Assembly: GCA_036417435.1 (NCBI GenBank)
Contig: CM070910.1
Coordinates: forward strand, 71,408,784 to 71,472,783
Reading direction: 5' to 3'
DNA: 64,000 nucleotides
Source of the DNA: Inia geoffrensis
Lineage: Eukaryota > Chordata > Mammalia > Artiodactyla > Iniidae
Position 1 is the first letter of the stretch; each line of letters starts with the position of its first letter. Positions 12,741 through 24,220 of this stretch are shown here, piece by piece. The notes beneath the pieces are model-generated. The model saw only the letters and a program-made list of their open reading frames with translations. It was not told the DNA's origin and made no database searches. The position numbers were made by a program, and so were the translations under genes.

Positions 12741-13580
12741 TCTCTAAATGGTCTCTCATTCTTAATTCCAAATCTACCAGTGAGCTTAGTCCTCATGAAA
12801 CTTTACTCTGTGGCGGCATTTAATAGAATTCACCACTGTCTCAATCTTAAAACTGTACTGTTTTCTAGAACATGTTGTTATCTGATCACCCATTCTGATA
12901 CATCCTCACTACCTCTCCTCTTTATTCCTATATGAGATTTCCTAAGATTCCTAAATTCTCTTTTCACCTCTCTTTAAGCTTTTGATTGTTCATTTCTTCA
13001 ATTCCCACAGGCCCAAACATCACACATATACTGCTGACTTCCAAATACCTATCAGTTCCCTAGACCTTTCCATTAGTTGAATTATTTAGTCATTATCTCA
13101 ATATATATTTGATACTGTGCAGTGGTCATAGTCAAACACCATTTGTTGGGGATACCACAGGAAAAGAGATAAAGACAGCCCTTGCCCTAGGGAGCAGATA
13201 ATTAAAATTTGTAAATGCCTGTAGAACATTAAAACTTGATGTTCTTTAGATTTTTATCTCAACACAATCTGATTGATCAAAATCACCGTCCTCGCTAAAC
13301 TTAATCTTCCTTTTGAGTCTCATCGCAGTTAAAAGTGTCGTCAGTCTCACTGAAACTGTAACTGACTCCCTTTCCTTATACCACATACATAGATACAACC
13401 AACCTTCCCCCAGCAAGTCTTCTTGCTTCTTTAAAAACGTGTCTCACAAGCATCCCCCTCCCTCATAGCCAATGTCTTGGGTCCTGTTCTGATCTAGAAT
13501 GTAATAGATCGTAGTATAAATTATGCTGCAGTAGATTACTACCTTTTTTTTCTATTCTTTTTCCCATTCAATTTTTCTTT
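12741..13580. other. Intergenic, nothing recognised
   Basis: Mixed-composition intergenic DNA with no feature I can support. Confidence 0.5.
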
Positions 13581-13589
13581 CACAGAGTT

Positions 13590-14145
13590 GTCTGACATTA
13601 TTTCCCTACGATTAGATATTTTGTCATATCCTTGCCCTGCTTAAAAACACACAAATAACAAACAACACACTTCAGTGGCTCCCAATTGCCCACAAAGACC
13701 AAACTCTTAAATAAACCATTCAAAATCCATCTAAATGTGCCTTCAACTTCCCTTTCCTGCTACATGCCTCCACCTCCTTGGACTACTTCACCAATGTGGC
13801 ATCCACTGTCACTCTGCTATGGCTCTCCTGAGCTATGTCCCTATGTGGAGTGACTTTATCAAACAACTTCTTCCTCGGGTAACATCCCACATCAGCACCC
13901 AGCTCCAGCGTTACCTTTTCTGGGCACATTTCCCACTCCTCCGAACAACCTAGCTCCCAAATCAGACAAAAATAATAGCTTCCTCTTTAATGTTCCTAGA
14001 ATACTTTGTTGATGGCACTAATAATGCCCCACTGGATTTTAAACAACTTGAGACTGAGGATTATATTAGTTCATATGTGGATGCCTGGCATCCAGTTCAG
14101 TGCTTGGCACGTAAGTAAGTGTTTAATAAATAGAGGTGGAATTGA
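13590..14145 (+). mobile_element. L2 LINE 3' portion
   Basis: Pattern CAGTGGCTCCCAATTGCCC, then the CCAATGTGGCATCC region, then GTGCTTGGCACGTAAGTAAG and TGTTTAATAAATA follows the L2 3' end in order. Confidence 0.8.
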
Positions 14146-15778
14146 TATAACCTAACTTTAATACTTTTGGTTTCCATGTTGCAGCCATCTGGAAGCAGAA
14201 AAAATTTAAAGGAATACAGTCCTACCTTGTAGATGCAGGCACACTGAAAGTAAGAAGTGGTAGAGCTGACAAGGAAAACAATCTTATAAGCACAGTCCTC
14301 ATAAGCAAGTAGTTGTGGTCTCCTGGATGATGGCATATATAATCATAGCCCTGTGCCGTGATGCCTGTTAATCATAAAGAGATTAAATCACATTTTGAAC
14401 TGTTTAAGGATTAGGGAAATAAACTGTGTTTTGTTAAATAAATATTTTAATACAAATATCAGGATTTTAAAATTATACTTATAACATTAAGGATTGGGTT
14501 CAGCAAATAAATAAAACACCACTGAAAACTATGGAATCTAATTTCCTTGTCTCACATCCATCTGACACTGCAGCTGGGGCTGATGTGCCACACTGAGTCC
14601 ACGGAGAGAGGGGCTGAGGCTCCATCTGTCCTGTTGCTGTGCTTTACAGGGCCTGCACTCCCAAAGCAACCAAGCATATCAGTGTTGGAGCCCCAGCAAT
14701 TATGTCCACATTCCAGGGCTTTCCCTTTCAGGCTCCCCAGAAGTTGCCACGCCACCTCTGCTTATATGCTACTGTCCAGAATTTAGCAAATGACCACACC
14801 TTGCTACAAGGAAGCTGAGAAATGTAGTTTTTATTCCAAGGGTCATGAGTCCAACCAAAGATTATGGGTTCTAATACTAAGGAGGAAGAAGAAATGGAGG
14901 TTGCAAAACAACCAGTCTCCTTTTAACCAGTATTTTAAGCTTCTATTTTCTGAAGCATTCACCTATATTAAGTTTCACATTCTCATACTCCAATAATGAC
15001 CCATAAAGGAAGCATCACTGTATTTGAAAGATTAGTGCCCCTCCCACATCTGCATTTACAAAGTGTCAAAACAGACAACAACTTTGAGACCATGCACTCC
15101 ATTGAAAGTCTGTTATCAGTTCACAAAAATAAGATCAAAAACAAAATACTTAAAAACGTACAGTAATTTGATATTTCTGTGACATGCAAGCCCACGATCA
15201 GTAGTATACTCATCTCGTTGAACAGAGTGTAAACCAGTTTGGGTGTCACCTAATTCACCTGGTAAGTCACATGTGGCACAAGCTGAGTGCATGTCATGTA
15301 CACCAGGACCATGTCAATCCAAAATGGGTTGACATTCAAAAAAATAATCCTGCACAAAGAGTTTGAAACACTGGGGCCAGAACTTGGGGTCCCTGACCTC
15401 TGGCTCAGCACTGGCTGCTTTGGTCCTTTGTTCCTCTCAGATGCTGACACTGATGTCACCAGCCCACATCTCTGACCACCTGAAGGGCTCCAGAGCCATT
15501 CCCTAACCACAGCTCTAAACCAACTGTAGGTGCTTCTGAAATGTGATTGGCTTCTTTGTGTCTGAACTCCAGTGTTCATGGGATGGGCCCTGTACACCTG
15601 GGTTCCAAGGTTCCTGGGTTTCACCCCCAGCATTTGCCTCCACTCCTACCTTACCCTCAATACTATTCTGGATCCTGCTCTGAACTGAATAAACTATTGA
15701 AAACTGTGAGTTTATCTCTCATCAAGCTCTGAAAATCTCCATTACCTAAATGCCACTACTGCAGTGCTCCCCCTTCCT
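14146..15778. other. Intergenic, nothing recognised
   Basis: No repeat family identified. Open frames on both strands (for example antisense 15250-15633) have no splice, promoter or domain support. Confidence 0.5.
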
Positions 15779-15779
15779 C

Positions 15780-15823
<44 letters not shown>
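15779..15823. repeat. (AC)n microsatellite
   Basis: About 22 uninterrupted AC units. Confidence 0.97.
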
Positions 15824-15825
<2 letters not shown>

Positions 15826-16549
15826 GATAGGGAAAGCAATTTAGATCCAACCCACTCTCATTCGAATCAGTGATCAATGGTCACCCCTTACTGGTCTGAC
15901 AAAGTTTCTGAATGACCGATTCACTGAGTTATTGTTGAATTTTTTCAAAAGATTAGTTTTGGTGATTGTTCGCACCAGTGGTTTTCACAAATGACTGGAG
16001 AGGGCAGCTCAGTTATCAATTTCCCATGTGATTCACATTTCAGATGCTGAAGCAATTCTCCAGCACTCAGCATTTAAGATGTGGATGGATGAGCTTTCCT
16101 TTAAACACACTTTACAGCCTTTTCTATTTCTGCAGGTGTATGCCCTGGCCCTGCCTCTACTTCTGCTGGTGAAAAGGCTCTTTACAAACCTTCTCCACCC
16201 TGGTAAAAGAGATATACCTGATGGTTTCCTGCAACTGGTAATTTGGCAAATTGATTGTCAAAGAATTGATCTGGAGCCATCACCAAGTGCCACATACTAC
16301 CGTACTTATGTTTCCATTCACGTAGCAAATGATTTTAGCAGCTGGAAGTGAACTTTGGAAAAAATGGTCTCTACCAACATTACTGTTTTTATATGTACTT
16401 ATGGTGCCAAACAACATACCAAAAAAACAGTTGCCTCCACACCACCTCCACCCAGAAGTGCTGTTTCCTGTGGGATTCTTTCCTTGTGCCACAATGAGGA
16501 GCCACAAGAGTTTGTGTGTGGATGTGGGGTTGGGAAGCTACCTGCACAG
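15824..16549. other. Intergenic, nothing recognised
   Basis: Ordinary intergenic DNA. The frames at 16028-16351 and 16329-16565 are not supported by any family resemblance. Confidence 0.5.
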
Positions 16550-16765
16550 CACTCTACCCTTTTAAAGCACTTTCAAATATACTGTCTCATCTGACCCACA
16601 ATCAGTTAATGTGTTTGCCAGGGTCCACATTACTCTATTTCTTGGATGAGGAAACAGAGGCTCCTAAAAGTTAAAGAACTTCCCTCAAAGTCATATAGGC
16701 AGTAAGTTAAAGGACCTGCACCAGAAACAACCTCTCAACTCTTATTCCTTCACTTGACCCTGACT
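16550..16765 (-). mobile_element. MIR SINE, antisense
   Basis: Pattern TTGGATGAGGAAACAGAGGC, then AAGTTAAAGAACTTCCCTCA, then AGTCATATAGGCAGTAAGTT is reverse-complement MIR. Confidence 0.8.
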
Positions 16766-16779
16766 CCTATTTGGGCATT

Positions 16780-17010
16780 TTTAAAAATATTTCTGCATGA
16801 AAGAATACCAGCCAAATATTTTCACCTTCATTTCCTTTAGGTATTGTCATTGGTTTGCCTCTGACCATGCTTTCCCTTCCCTATTAATACAGTTAATTTA
16901 TTTTTGATTTTTCACACAGTTCATTTAGCTATAAACTCCTGAAGGTTAGTAAAGGCCAGGTCTTCTCCACGATCAGTATAGTTCATGACATATGTCTCCT
17001 GGCACTCAGG
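16780..17010 (+). mobile_element. Possible L2 3' end, diverged
   Basis: AACTCCTGAAGGTTAGTAAA followed by AGGTCTTCTC and a CTGGCACTCAGG motif weakly resembles the closing part of L2. Confidence 0.35.
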
Positions 17011-20000
17011 GGATCCCCATTTACCTTCTCTCTTTGGTCAGAGCCTTCCTTAGGTGCTTTGAATCTGGCCAGTGAGCATTAACCAATCGAGTGGCTTCTA
17101 AAGTTCTGGCAGGACTTCTAAGACCTCCTCACACATAAGTTCAGGAATGAAAATAATAAGTCAGGCTATTTTAAACAATAAATGCAACTATTCTAAGAAC
17201 AGACAGCACAAAGGTTTTTCTAGTCTCTTCGAAGACCAGAACTACAGATCAATGTGCGATGTCCATCATCTCTCTTAAAAAAGAGGAGATTTAGAGTTTT
17301 CTTCTCGTAACTATACTTCTCATCTGGAAAATTTGAGCGTACTGGTGTTGAACCAACTATCCTAAATGGTATTACAATATACTGTTCAGTGAGAAAGTAA
17401 AATGCAAGAGTGTGTTGGGGAAAGAACTTAACAAGAAGGCTGCAACCACTTTAGAAGTGTAAAACTCTGTCCACAGGGGAGTTGGGACACTAAAACTTCC
17501 ATCAAAGCACATGAAAATGACATCAGTGGTCTGTTATCCCCTCATAAACGAACCGGCCCTGGGCAAGGATGTTCGAACACAACCCTTGTCATACCCATAA
17601 CAAAGTTTGACATCTGTTAAATCATTAAAGGTACAAATAAAATGTTAACCAAGACAGAGAAGGAAGGGAGAGTGCTGATAGCATCTATTAGGACTAAAAG
17701 TAAAAGGCCAGAAAAGACATGATTAATTCCTGGATTTTGGAATATCACTATAGCTTGTTGGCTAAACCTTCCCAAGTTCCAAGTCACTGGAAACTACTCT
17801 GGCAATAAAAACACTATGGAGATCTGTAATAGATGGATTTAGGGCTTTTAACACTGATACAGCTGTTTCCACAATAAGTGGAGATCCTTTGGCTCATCAC
17901 ATCCTCATTTTCCTCCAGGCACCTTGTTTCAATTCCATGGAATGTAATTCTCCCTGACCTCAAAGAGAACTTTGTCCTTGAATCAGCTCCGTAAAAGCAA
18001 AAACCAAATATTGGCCTATAGTACTCATCTTAGTTTTTATACCTGATTAAACAGTGCATTCTATTTTCTCTGTCCTTTTGAGTCTGGAGCATACTAGCCT
18101 TGGATATTCCCTTATACAGAAAAGAGTGGGGTTTCCCTTCAAAACTTGTAACAGAGAAAAATCAAATTTACTTTTATTTTCCTGGGGAAAAAATACTATA
18201 TTCTCCAGATTCCTTTGCAGGTACATGGGGCTTTGGGATTGCTTTCCGGTGTGAACAGAGGTCATAAGTGTCACTTCAAAGCTGAGGTCATTAAGAATAG
18301 GTGTGCTTCCCCCATATATTCTTCTGTTTCCACGGCAAACTTGGAAGTCAAGTTCCAAATGGCATAGCTACAAGGAGTCAGCCTGGGTGCCCGAGTCACC
18401 AACTGGAGGAAAGATGCCACCTGACCCACATGGGCCTCTTAAGTAAGTGAGAAGTAAACTAGTATTGGGTTATTCCGCTGTTATTCAAGGATTGTATGAT
18501 ATAGCAGTCAGCACTACTTTCCATGACTAATACGTAACTTCTACAATGTTGAAATCTTCTAAAATAAATAAGCCTGAAACTTATATGATAAATGCACCAC
18601 AAACGGATGGGGATGAATGTGGGTTCAACTGAACTCAAGGAAACCTAACTGGCCTGAAGGGGACCAGCAACCAGCCTTCACATGTGGGTACATGGGTACT
18701 TCCTGCAGCTACAAGGAGAGGTGCACAGGAAGTATCATTCCATACCTTTGGGCCTGCCAGTCAAAGAGGGGACCTTTAGAAGGAATGGCCAGAGTGCATT
18801 AGCTCACGTTTACGGCTGTGTGGGTGAAGGCAGAGAAGGAAGAACCAGAAGAATCCACAGCAGGAAGACAAGACAAGTGATCTGGACCATCCCAGCCCAA
18901 CCCCACACAGGCAAGAAGGAAGCACTTTAGCAGGGCCTCCAACATCTAAGACCCAAGCATGTATGCAGGCCCAGCCATGGGAAGCTGGGATGACTGTGGA
19001 GATAGTATCAGTAACCAAGGCAACAGGCAAGTTAGGTAACTTGGTGGCTGCAAGCAATAGTAGCAGAAGCTCTAGAAGCACCAGTTTTCCAGGGAGGAAA
19101 TGCAGGAGTGCTGTACCAGCTGGCCCAGGCTGAGGCTCTGGGTGGGCCACAGCATGAAGGGCTGCTTGGAGGAGCTCCAGTTAAAGGTAAGCATAGAGGA
19201 CGGAGGGCTGGGCTGGGCTGTAGGCTCAATGACCCAACTGATAGAGGAAGCAAGGAAATGCCTTATTGTGAGAATTTACTGTATCCTTCTCTCACAGCAT
19301 TGTTCTAGAAAACAGTCTACTGGTTCTGCCTTCCTCCTTAATTCTGGAATCCATTAAAACCAGCAGAGGAATTCAGATTCAGATACTTTAACAGAGTATA
19401 GCTGTCTTCTCACTCCTTCTTTCCCTTCCCCTGAGAGAGCTTCAGAGAGTTGGCAAACGTGGCCACAAAATCCACGCCACAAGAGCAGGTAGGCCTCTCT
19501 AAACCCCTTCCCAGGGCCAGGTGGAACCCACTGCTGGCTGCACACCACACTGCCCGATACCCACTATGCACCTAATTAGCTGGGAAAAAATCCATCACAA
19601 AAAGCCATCATAAAGGCTGCTTCCCTTCCGCCATATTCTGTGCATTTGCTAAGGAGAGAAGCTGGAGATTTATTCTGGATCATTTGGCCTGTACTCCACA
19701 AACAACAAGCACAAGTGTGCTTCTTGGCATCTTAGTCTTGGGGCCACCTCAACCTGAAACAAATGATCTGCTGTTCCAAATTCAGTCAATGCACAAACAC
19801 CATGACGTTTTTGACCTTGGGATGCTTACAATCTTGTAGAACAGGTCACACATGCACATATACACCTCCGTTCTTTTCTAAGATACAACTAACTTGGAAA
19901 ATACAAAGACTTAGATACACTAGATTGATATTTAACCCGTTATCAACCTGCAAGCTTTAGCAGGAGAAAGGTGAGAGTTTCCAACAGCCTGGATAGTCTT

Positions 20001-20685
20001 AGGTGGTGGATACAGGACAGAGAGCCTGTCTCCATAAAACCTAGAGCCACTACTGGATTCTTCACAAGTACTCAGTTTAGAAACTCTACACAGTAAGAGG
20101 CAGGGTGAGGGAGGATGGGGGAAAGGGGAGGGTCACCTTGTATTTAGCTCCTGCCCCAAATCCTCAATACTTACGAGATTACTGACTTTCTATAGTCGCC
20201 TGCACAACTGTAGTGCTCTTTTCCCCTCCAAAAAAATACTCGAGAGATCTATCTGCCTTCTCCTGGAACTCATTCATGGCATGACTCACCTCATTATCAA
20301 AGTCATCCAGACAGTTGCCATCCCCGCTGGTGACTAGGAGTGGCACTGCTGTATAGAACCCACCTGTGGACCTGCAGCCTCAGGGACTGACGCCCTTTTA
20401 CACTTGCTGGTTTAAGACAAGGTCCATCTTACCAATACCCCCTTCTCTCCCCAGAAAAATACTACAGGTAAGTAGGGAGAGTAAAGGACCTCAGACACGT
20501 TGCTCATATAACTGTACTGACAGGTCTTCAAGTCTAAAGCCTGGCATTCTCATTTGCTCTGAGGCCCAAAGGTAGAAGTGGCATTGAATGCTGTGTAGCT
20601 GTGGAAAAGGAGAAATGAAACTAACATTTGTGTTATGTGAAGGAAAATAAAAACAGCAACAGCCTCACACCAAGAGTTTCTTAGT
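17011..20685. other. Upstream intergenic DNA, nothing recognised
   Basis: Mixed-composition sequence with no repeat family or gene model that I can support. Some of it may be conserved non-coding DNA of the TBX18 regulatory domain, which needs alignment to tell. Confidence 0.5.
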
Positions 20686-20689
20686 GTCA

Positions 20690-20880
20690 GGATGTAGAAA
20701 ACTATCTCCTATAAGCCTATGGGATAAACTGTCTCCACTTTAAAAAGAAAACTGGGTCTCAGAGAGAGAGATTAAATGCCTTGCCAAGGGTTACAGCAGA
20801 ATCCTAAATGCAAAAGCCAGTACTGAATTCAGATGTCTCTGATTCCAAAGTTCCTTCCAGATGCTAAACTGCCTCTATGC
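20690..20880 (-). mobile_element. MIR SINE, antisense
   Basis: Pattern AAACTGGGTCTCAGAGAGAG, then AAATGCCTTGCCAAGGGTTA and AATTCAGATGTCTCTGATTC is reverse-complement MIR. Confidence 0.8.
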
Positions 20881-22315
20881 AGAGAAGCAGCTTTTAGCCT
20901 AACTGTAACAAAGTAAAAACAACCCAAGAAGAGTATCTGAATGTGTTGGAACTTGGGAAGTAGGGAGGGGAAGGGCAGTTGATCTCCCAAATGGAACAGC
21001 TGCTGCTGCTAGCATCGTTACTATCATCATCATTATCATTTTAGGGAACTATTGCTTACTATAAGGAACTGATTAGATTTCTCCCTGTGCACTATAAGGA
21101 TCTTGTTTTGCTCTTTACTCTTGCTGCTAGGAAGCTCAGAGACAAAGCCAAAGTTCCTGTTTAATAACTGTGTAGTACTCCACATGCATATCAGAGTTAC
21201 TTGATTCTGGATTGTGATTTCTATTTTATTTGGTTCTAACCTTTACCTTCCATTTATATATATACTCATTATATATATTCTCATGAGACTCCTCAAAACT
21301 TTAGTGGAATAACATTTAGTAGGCATGACATTAATTTAAAAAATAATTTACCTGGGTACAGCTTTCATCTGTAGCATCACACACATTCTTTAGTCCTTTG
21401 AATTCTATTGCTAAAATATCTGAAAAAAAATCAAGATACCATCTGGTGCCTTTGGAAAGACAGAGGTAATCAGGTCTTTGATCTGCTCTGCACATGGACT
21501 GGGAGAGGGAAAGAAGACCAAATCTCCCTGACACAGACAATCATTTGCTTTATTAAACAAGTGTCTTGTATTACACACAGAGTAGTGCACTATTTGGATG
21601 CACAAGAAAAATTATCAAAAGTAGATACTGAGCATACTGAGCACTGGGTTTTGAAACATTAACATCACAGCTGTTTCTAATAATTTTTCTCTAACTGCAA
21701 GCTTATTTCCACAACATGTACTAATGTAACTGTAACTGCCCCAAAATGTTTTTCATTTTTTCAAATGAAGTTTTCTTAGAAATAACTATGCAACTGAGAG
21801 CCCATAGCCATCTTAGCTCACTACCCCATTTACAGGTTATTTTGTATTCATTTTTTCCTCTGCTATATGATTCAAGACGGGGGAGTTTGCAACAGTTGAC
21901 CTACTTACAAACTTGTGAAATGTGCCTTTCTAAACAACAAAACAAACAGCAACAAAAAACCCAAGAGAACCTCACTAATGAGAAAAGTCAAGAAAGTTCA
22001 TCAGTAGCAAGCCCTGCAGTTATAAATGGAAATGACAATGAGAAAGAAGCTCATTCCTCGCCCACTATCTGGCGCACTGATAATGGTAACAGGCCACGGG
22101 AACTGGCCTGGCAACTACGCGCTAGCAGGCCCAGGGTCTGGGGAAATTTAAGTCCTTTTTTGTTTGAGGGTTAACCTGAACTCAGGTGCAAAGAGCATGT
22201 ACATTAATATTCCTTTCAAGTTTCTCCTTCTATTTACCTTTTAATTCTCAACCGTTTCCCTCAATCCATGTGGACGCTTACTTTTCTAGATGGTTTTATA
22301 GTTTTGTGAAGAGTT
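20881..22315. other. Upstream intergenic DNA, nothing recognised
   Basis: No repeats recognised. The 142-codon frame at 21746-22174 has low-complexity Gln/Lys/Glu content and no domain; I do not call it a gene. Confidence 0.5.
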
Positions 22316-22319
22316 GGTG

Positions 22320-24220
22320 GGACTTCCTTCCTTGAGACTCTCCGCGGAGGTCTGACCATCAGAGGCCAATGTCTTCTCTGGGGTTGGTTTTTCTGCAAGA
22401 CTCAGGGTCGCCTCCACTGCGTCCGCTGATCAGGACAACCTACAGGGCTTCCCTTTCTGCCTGGGTTCAGTCGGGGACGCTCAGCTCCTGCTCTGGCCAG
22501 AAGTTCCGGAGTCTCCTATGGCTGCTGCCCTAGGAGAGAGACGGTAGGGTCCGCGCAGAGCCGAGTACAGGGTGCCGAGAAGGTTGCTCCGCCCCAGGCC
22601 GAGCTCGGGACAGTGAGGCCGAAGGTCCCCAAGGGCGCCACGTGCCCCAGCAGGAAACGTGGCGGGCTCTGCGCAACCTAAACGACCACGAGCCCCTTTC
22701 TACCGGGAGGTCGCAGGCCGGGGGCTGAACTACCCCCGCCCTCCACCCTCCAGTCTGGGAGGGCTGTGAACGGCCACCCAGCGGAATAGTTGACAGTCTC
22801 TGCCAACCCTCCTCAGTCCTCCACCGGAATATATTATCCAGCCACCACCTGGCGGGCAAGCCAGCAAGGTTTATTATCCCCGTTGTAACGCTGAGGAGGT
22901 TAAGGCCGGGACACGGCCAGGGTCCCGAAACAGATGCGTGCGGAATCCCGTCAGGAGGGGAGCTCAGCCCGCCTCCCCATCGCCCAGAATCCTCAGAGCC
23001 GGGCGGTCCGCCGGCCAAGGCGCAGGCCGAGGCCCGAGGCCAGAGTGGATTCGGGTTTACGCCCTCGGGGTAGGAAGCGGTGGGCGGCGCGGCTGCAGAG
23101 GTCTGGGGCCCGGTATTGCCGAGCCGAACGCGAGAGGAGGCCTGCGCCGTGGAGTCCAGGAGCCACGAAGAGGCCCAGGTGCCCCGGTATGCAGCCGCCC
23201 GACCTCAGCAGCCGGACGCGGTGGGCGCCCAACTCCCGTGCGCTACCCCCGGGAAAAACGGGGCCCGCGCAGCCCCGGAACTAGAGTTTCCTGAGGAGGG
23301 AGGGGGGGGCGCTAAGGTTTTCACTCACTTTGTTCTTTAACCCAGTTTTAAAAGGAGAGTCTTGATTCGAAGCTATAGGACACAAAAATGGCCTCCTCCC
23401 CCCCTGCTCCAAACACTGCCCGTCTCCCGCGGCCACTGCGACTGACGGCCCGCAGCGAATCCGCACGCACACGCACGCTCACGCACGCACACATGCGCAC
23501 ACGCTGCGCACGCTGTGTCCGGGCTCTGCGGTGCAGCTCAGGCTCCACAGGCAGGGTGGGGCGAGGCCTGGGACATCGTTAGCGTGGTTGTGCGGTCTCC
23601 TGGGTCTGGGGACGTCTCTGAGGGTTTTGATGATCCTTATTTTTAGTTCCCCTCGGAGGAGCTAGCGCCGCACCAGGCGAGTGGTGCGCAGTGGCCGGAG
23701 CAGCGCGCCCATCTCAGCCAGCGAGCAGCGGCGCAGGCGCGGCGCGGCGCGGGCGCCCGCTCTAATCAATAACCCTCAGCGGGCTCTGAACGGCGGGGGG
23801 CTGAGAGGCCTTTCCGAGAGAGCCGACCCGGGAGATGATGTATTTATTCTTCGCACTTACTGTGCACTTAGCACCGAAAAGGCTGTGCTTTGCTGTTAGC
23901 AACAGAAACCCGCGACTCGTCAGCCTTGACTCCCTGTGGCCGCTGAGCGCGAATTCGCCCGGGGGCGCGGGATCTTAGGCTTGGTCTCTCCAACAGGTGG
24001 CGAGGGCCGGCGGCAACCGACCCGAACACCTTCCGCCCTGCCTGACCCATGTCTCCTGGGTGTCGCGGCCAGCCACCTCGCTCTGGAGAAGGGGGCGAGG
24101 ACTCAGCGTGTGCACTGGGGAGTGAATATGCAGGCGGGCTCCGGACTCCAAGCAGTAACAGCGCTAACGCAGAGAGCTTTCCAGGCGCCTTCCTTGATTT
24201 TCCGTAAAACAGGTTTCATT
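22320..24220. promoter_or_regulatory. Upstream CpG island, possible distal promoter
   Basis: A dense CpG block lies 8.7-10.6 kb upstream of the TBX18 start, with CGCACG/CACACG repeats near 23461-23515. It is separate from the TBX18 promoter island. It could be the promoter of a non-coding RNA or a Polycomb-type regulatory island; no exon structure is visible to decide, and long frames on both strands reflect GC content. Confidence 0.65.
23461..23515. repeat. CpG-containing (CACACG)n-like low-complexity tract
   Basis: Imperfect alternation of CGCACG, CACACG and CTCACG units within the CpG island. Confidence 0.75.

Noticed and set aside
21746..22174. 142-codon frame upstream of the CpG island
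   Set aside because: No domain, Kozak support or splice context; Gln/Lys-rich stretch follows A-rich DNA composition.
22530..23294. Long open frames on both strands in the upstream CpG island (up to 162 codons)
   Set aside because: Overlapping frames on both strands, Arg/Gly/Pro-rich and without domains, are what GC-rich DNA gives by chance.
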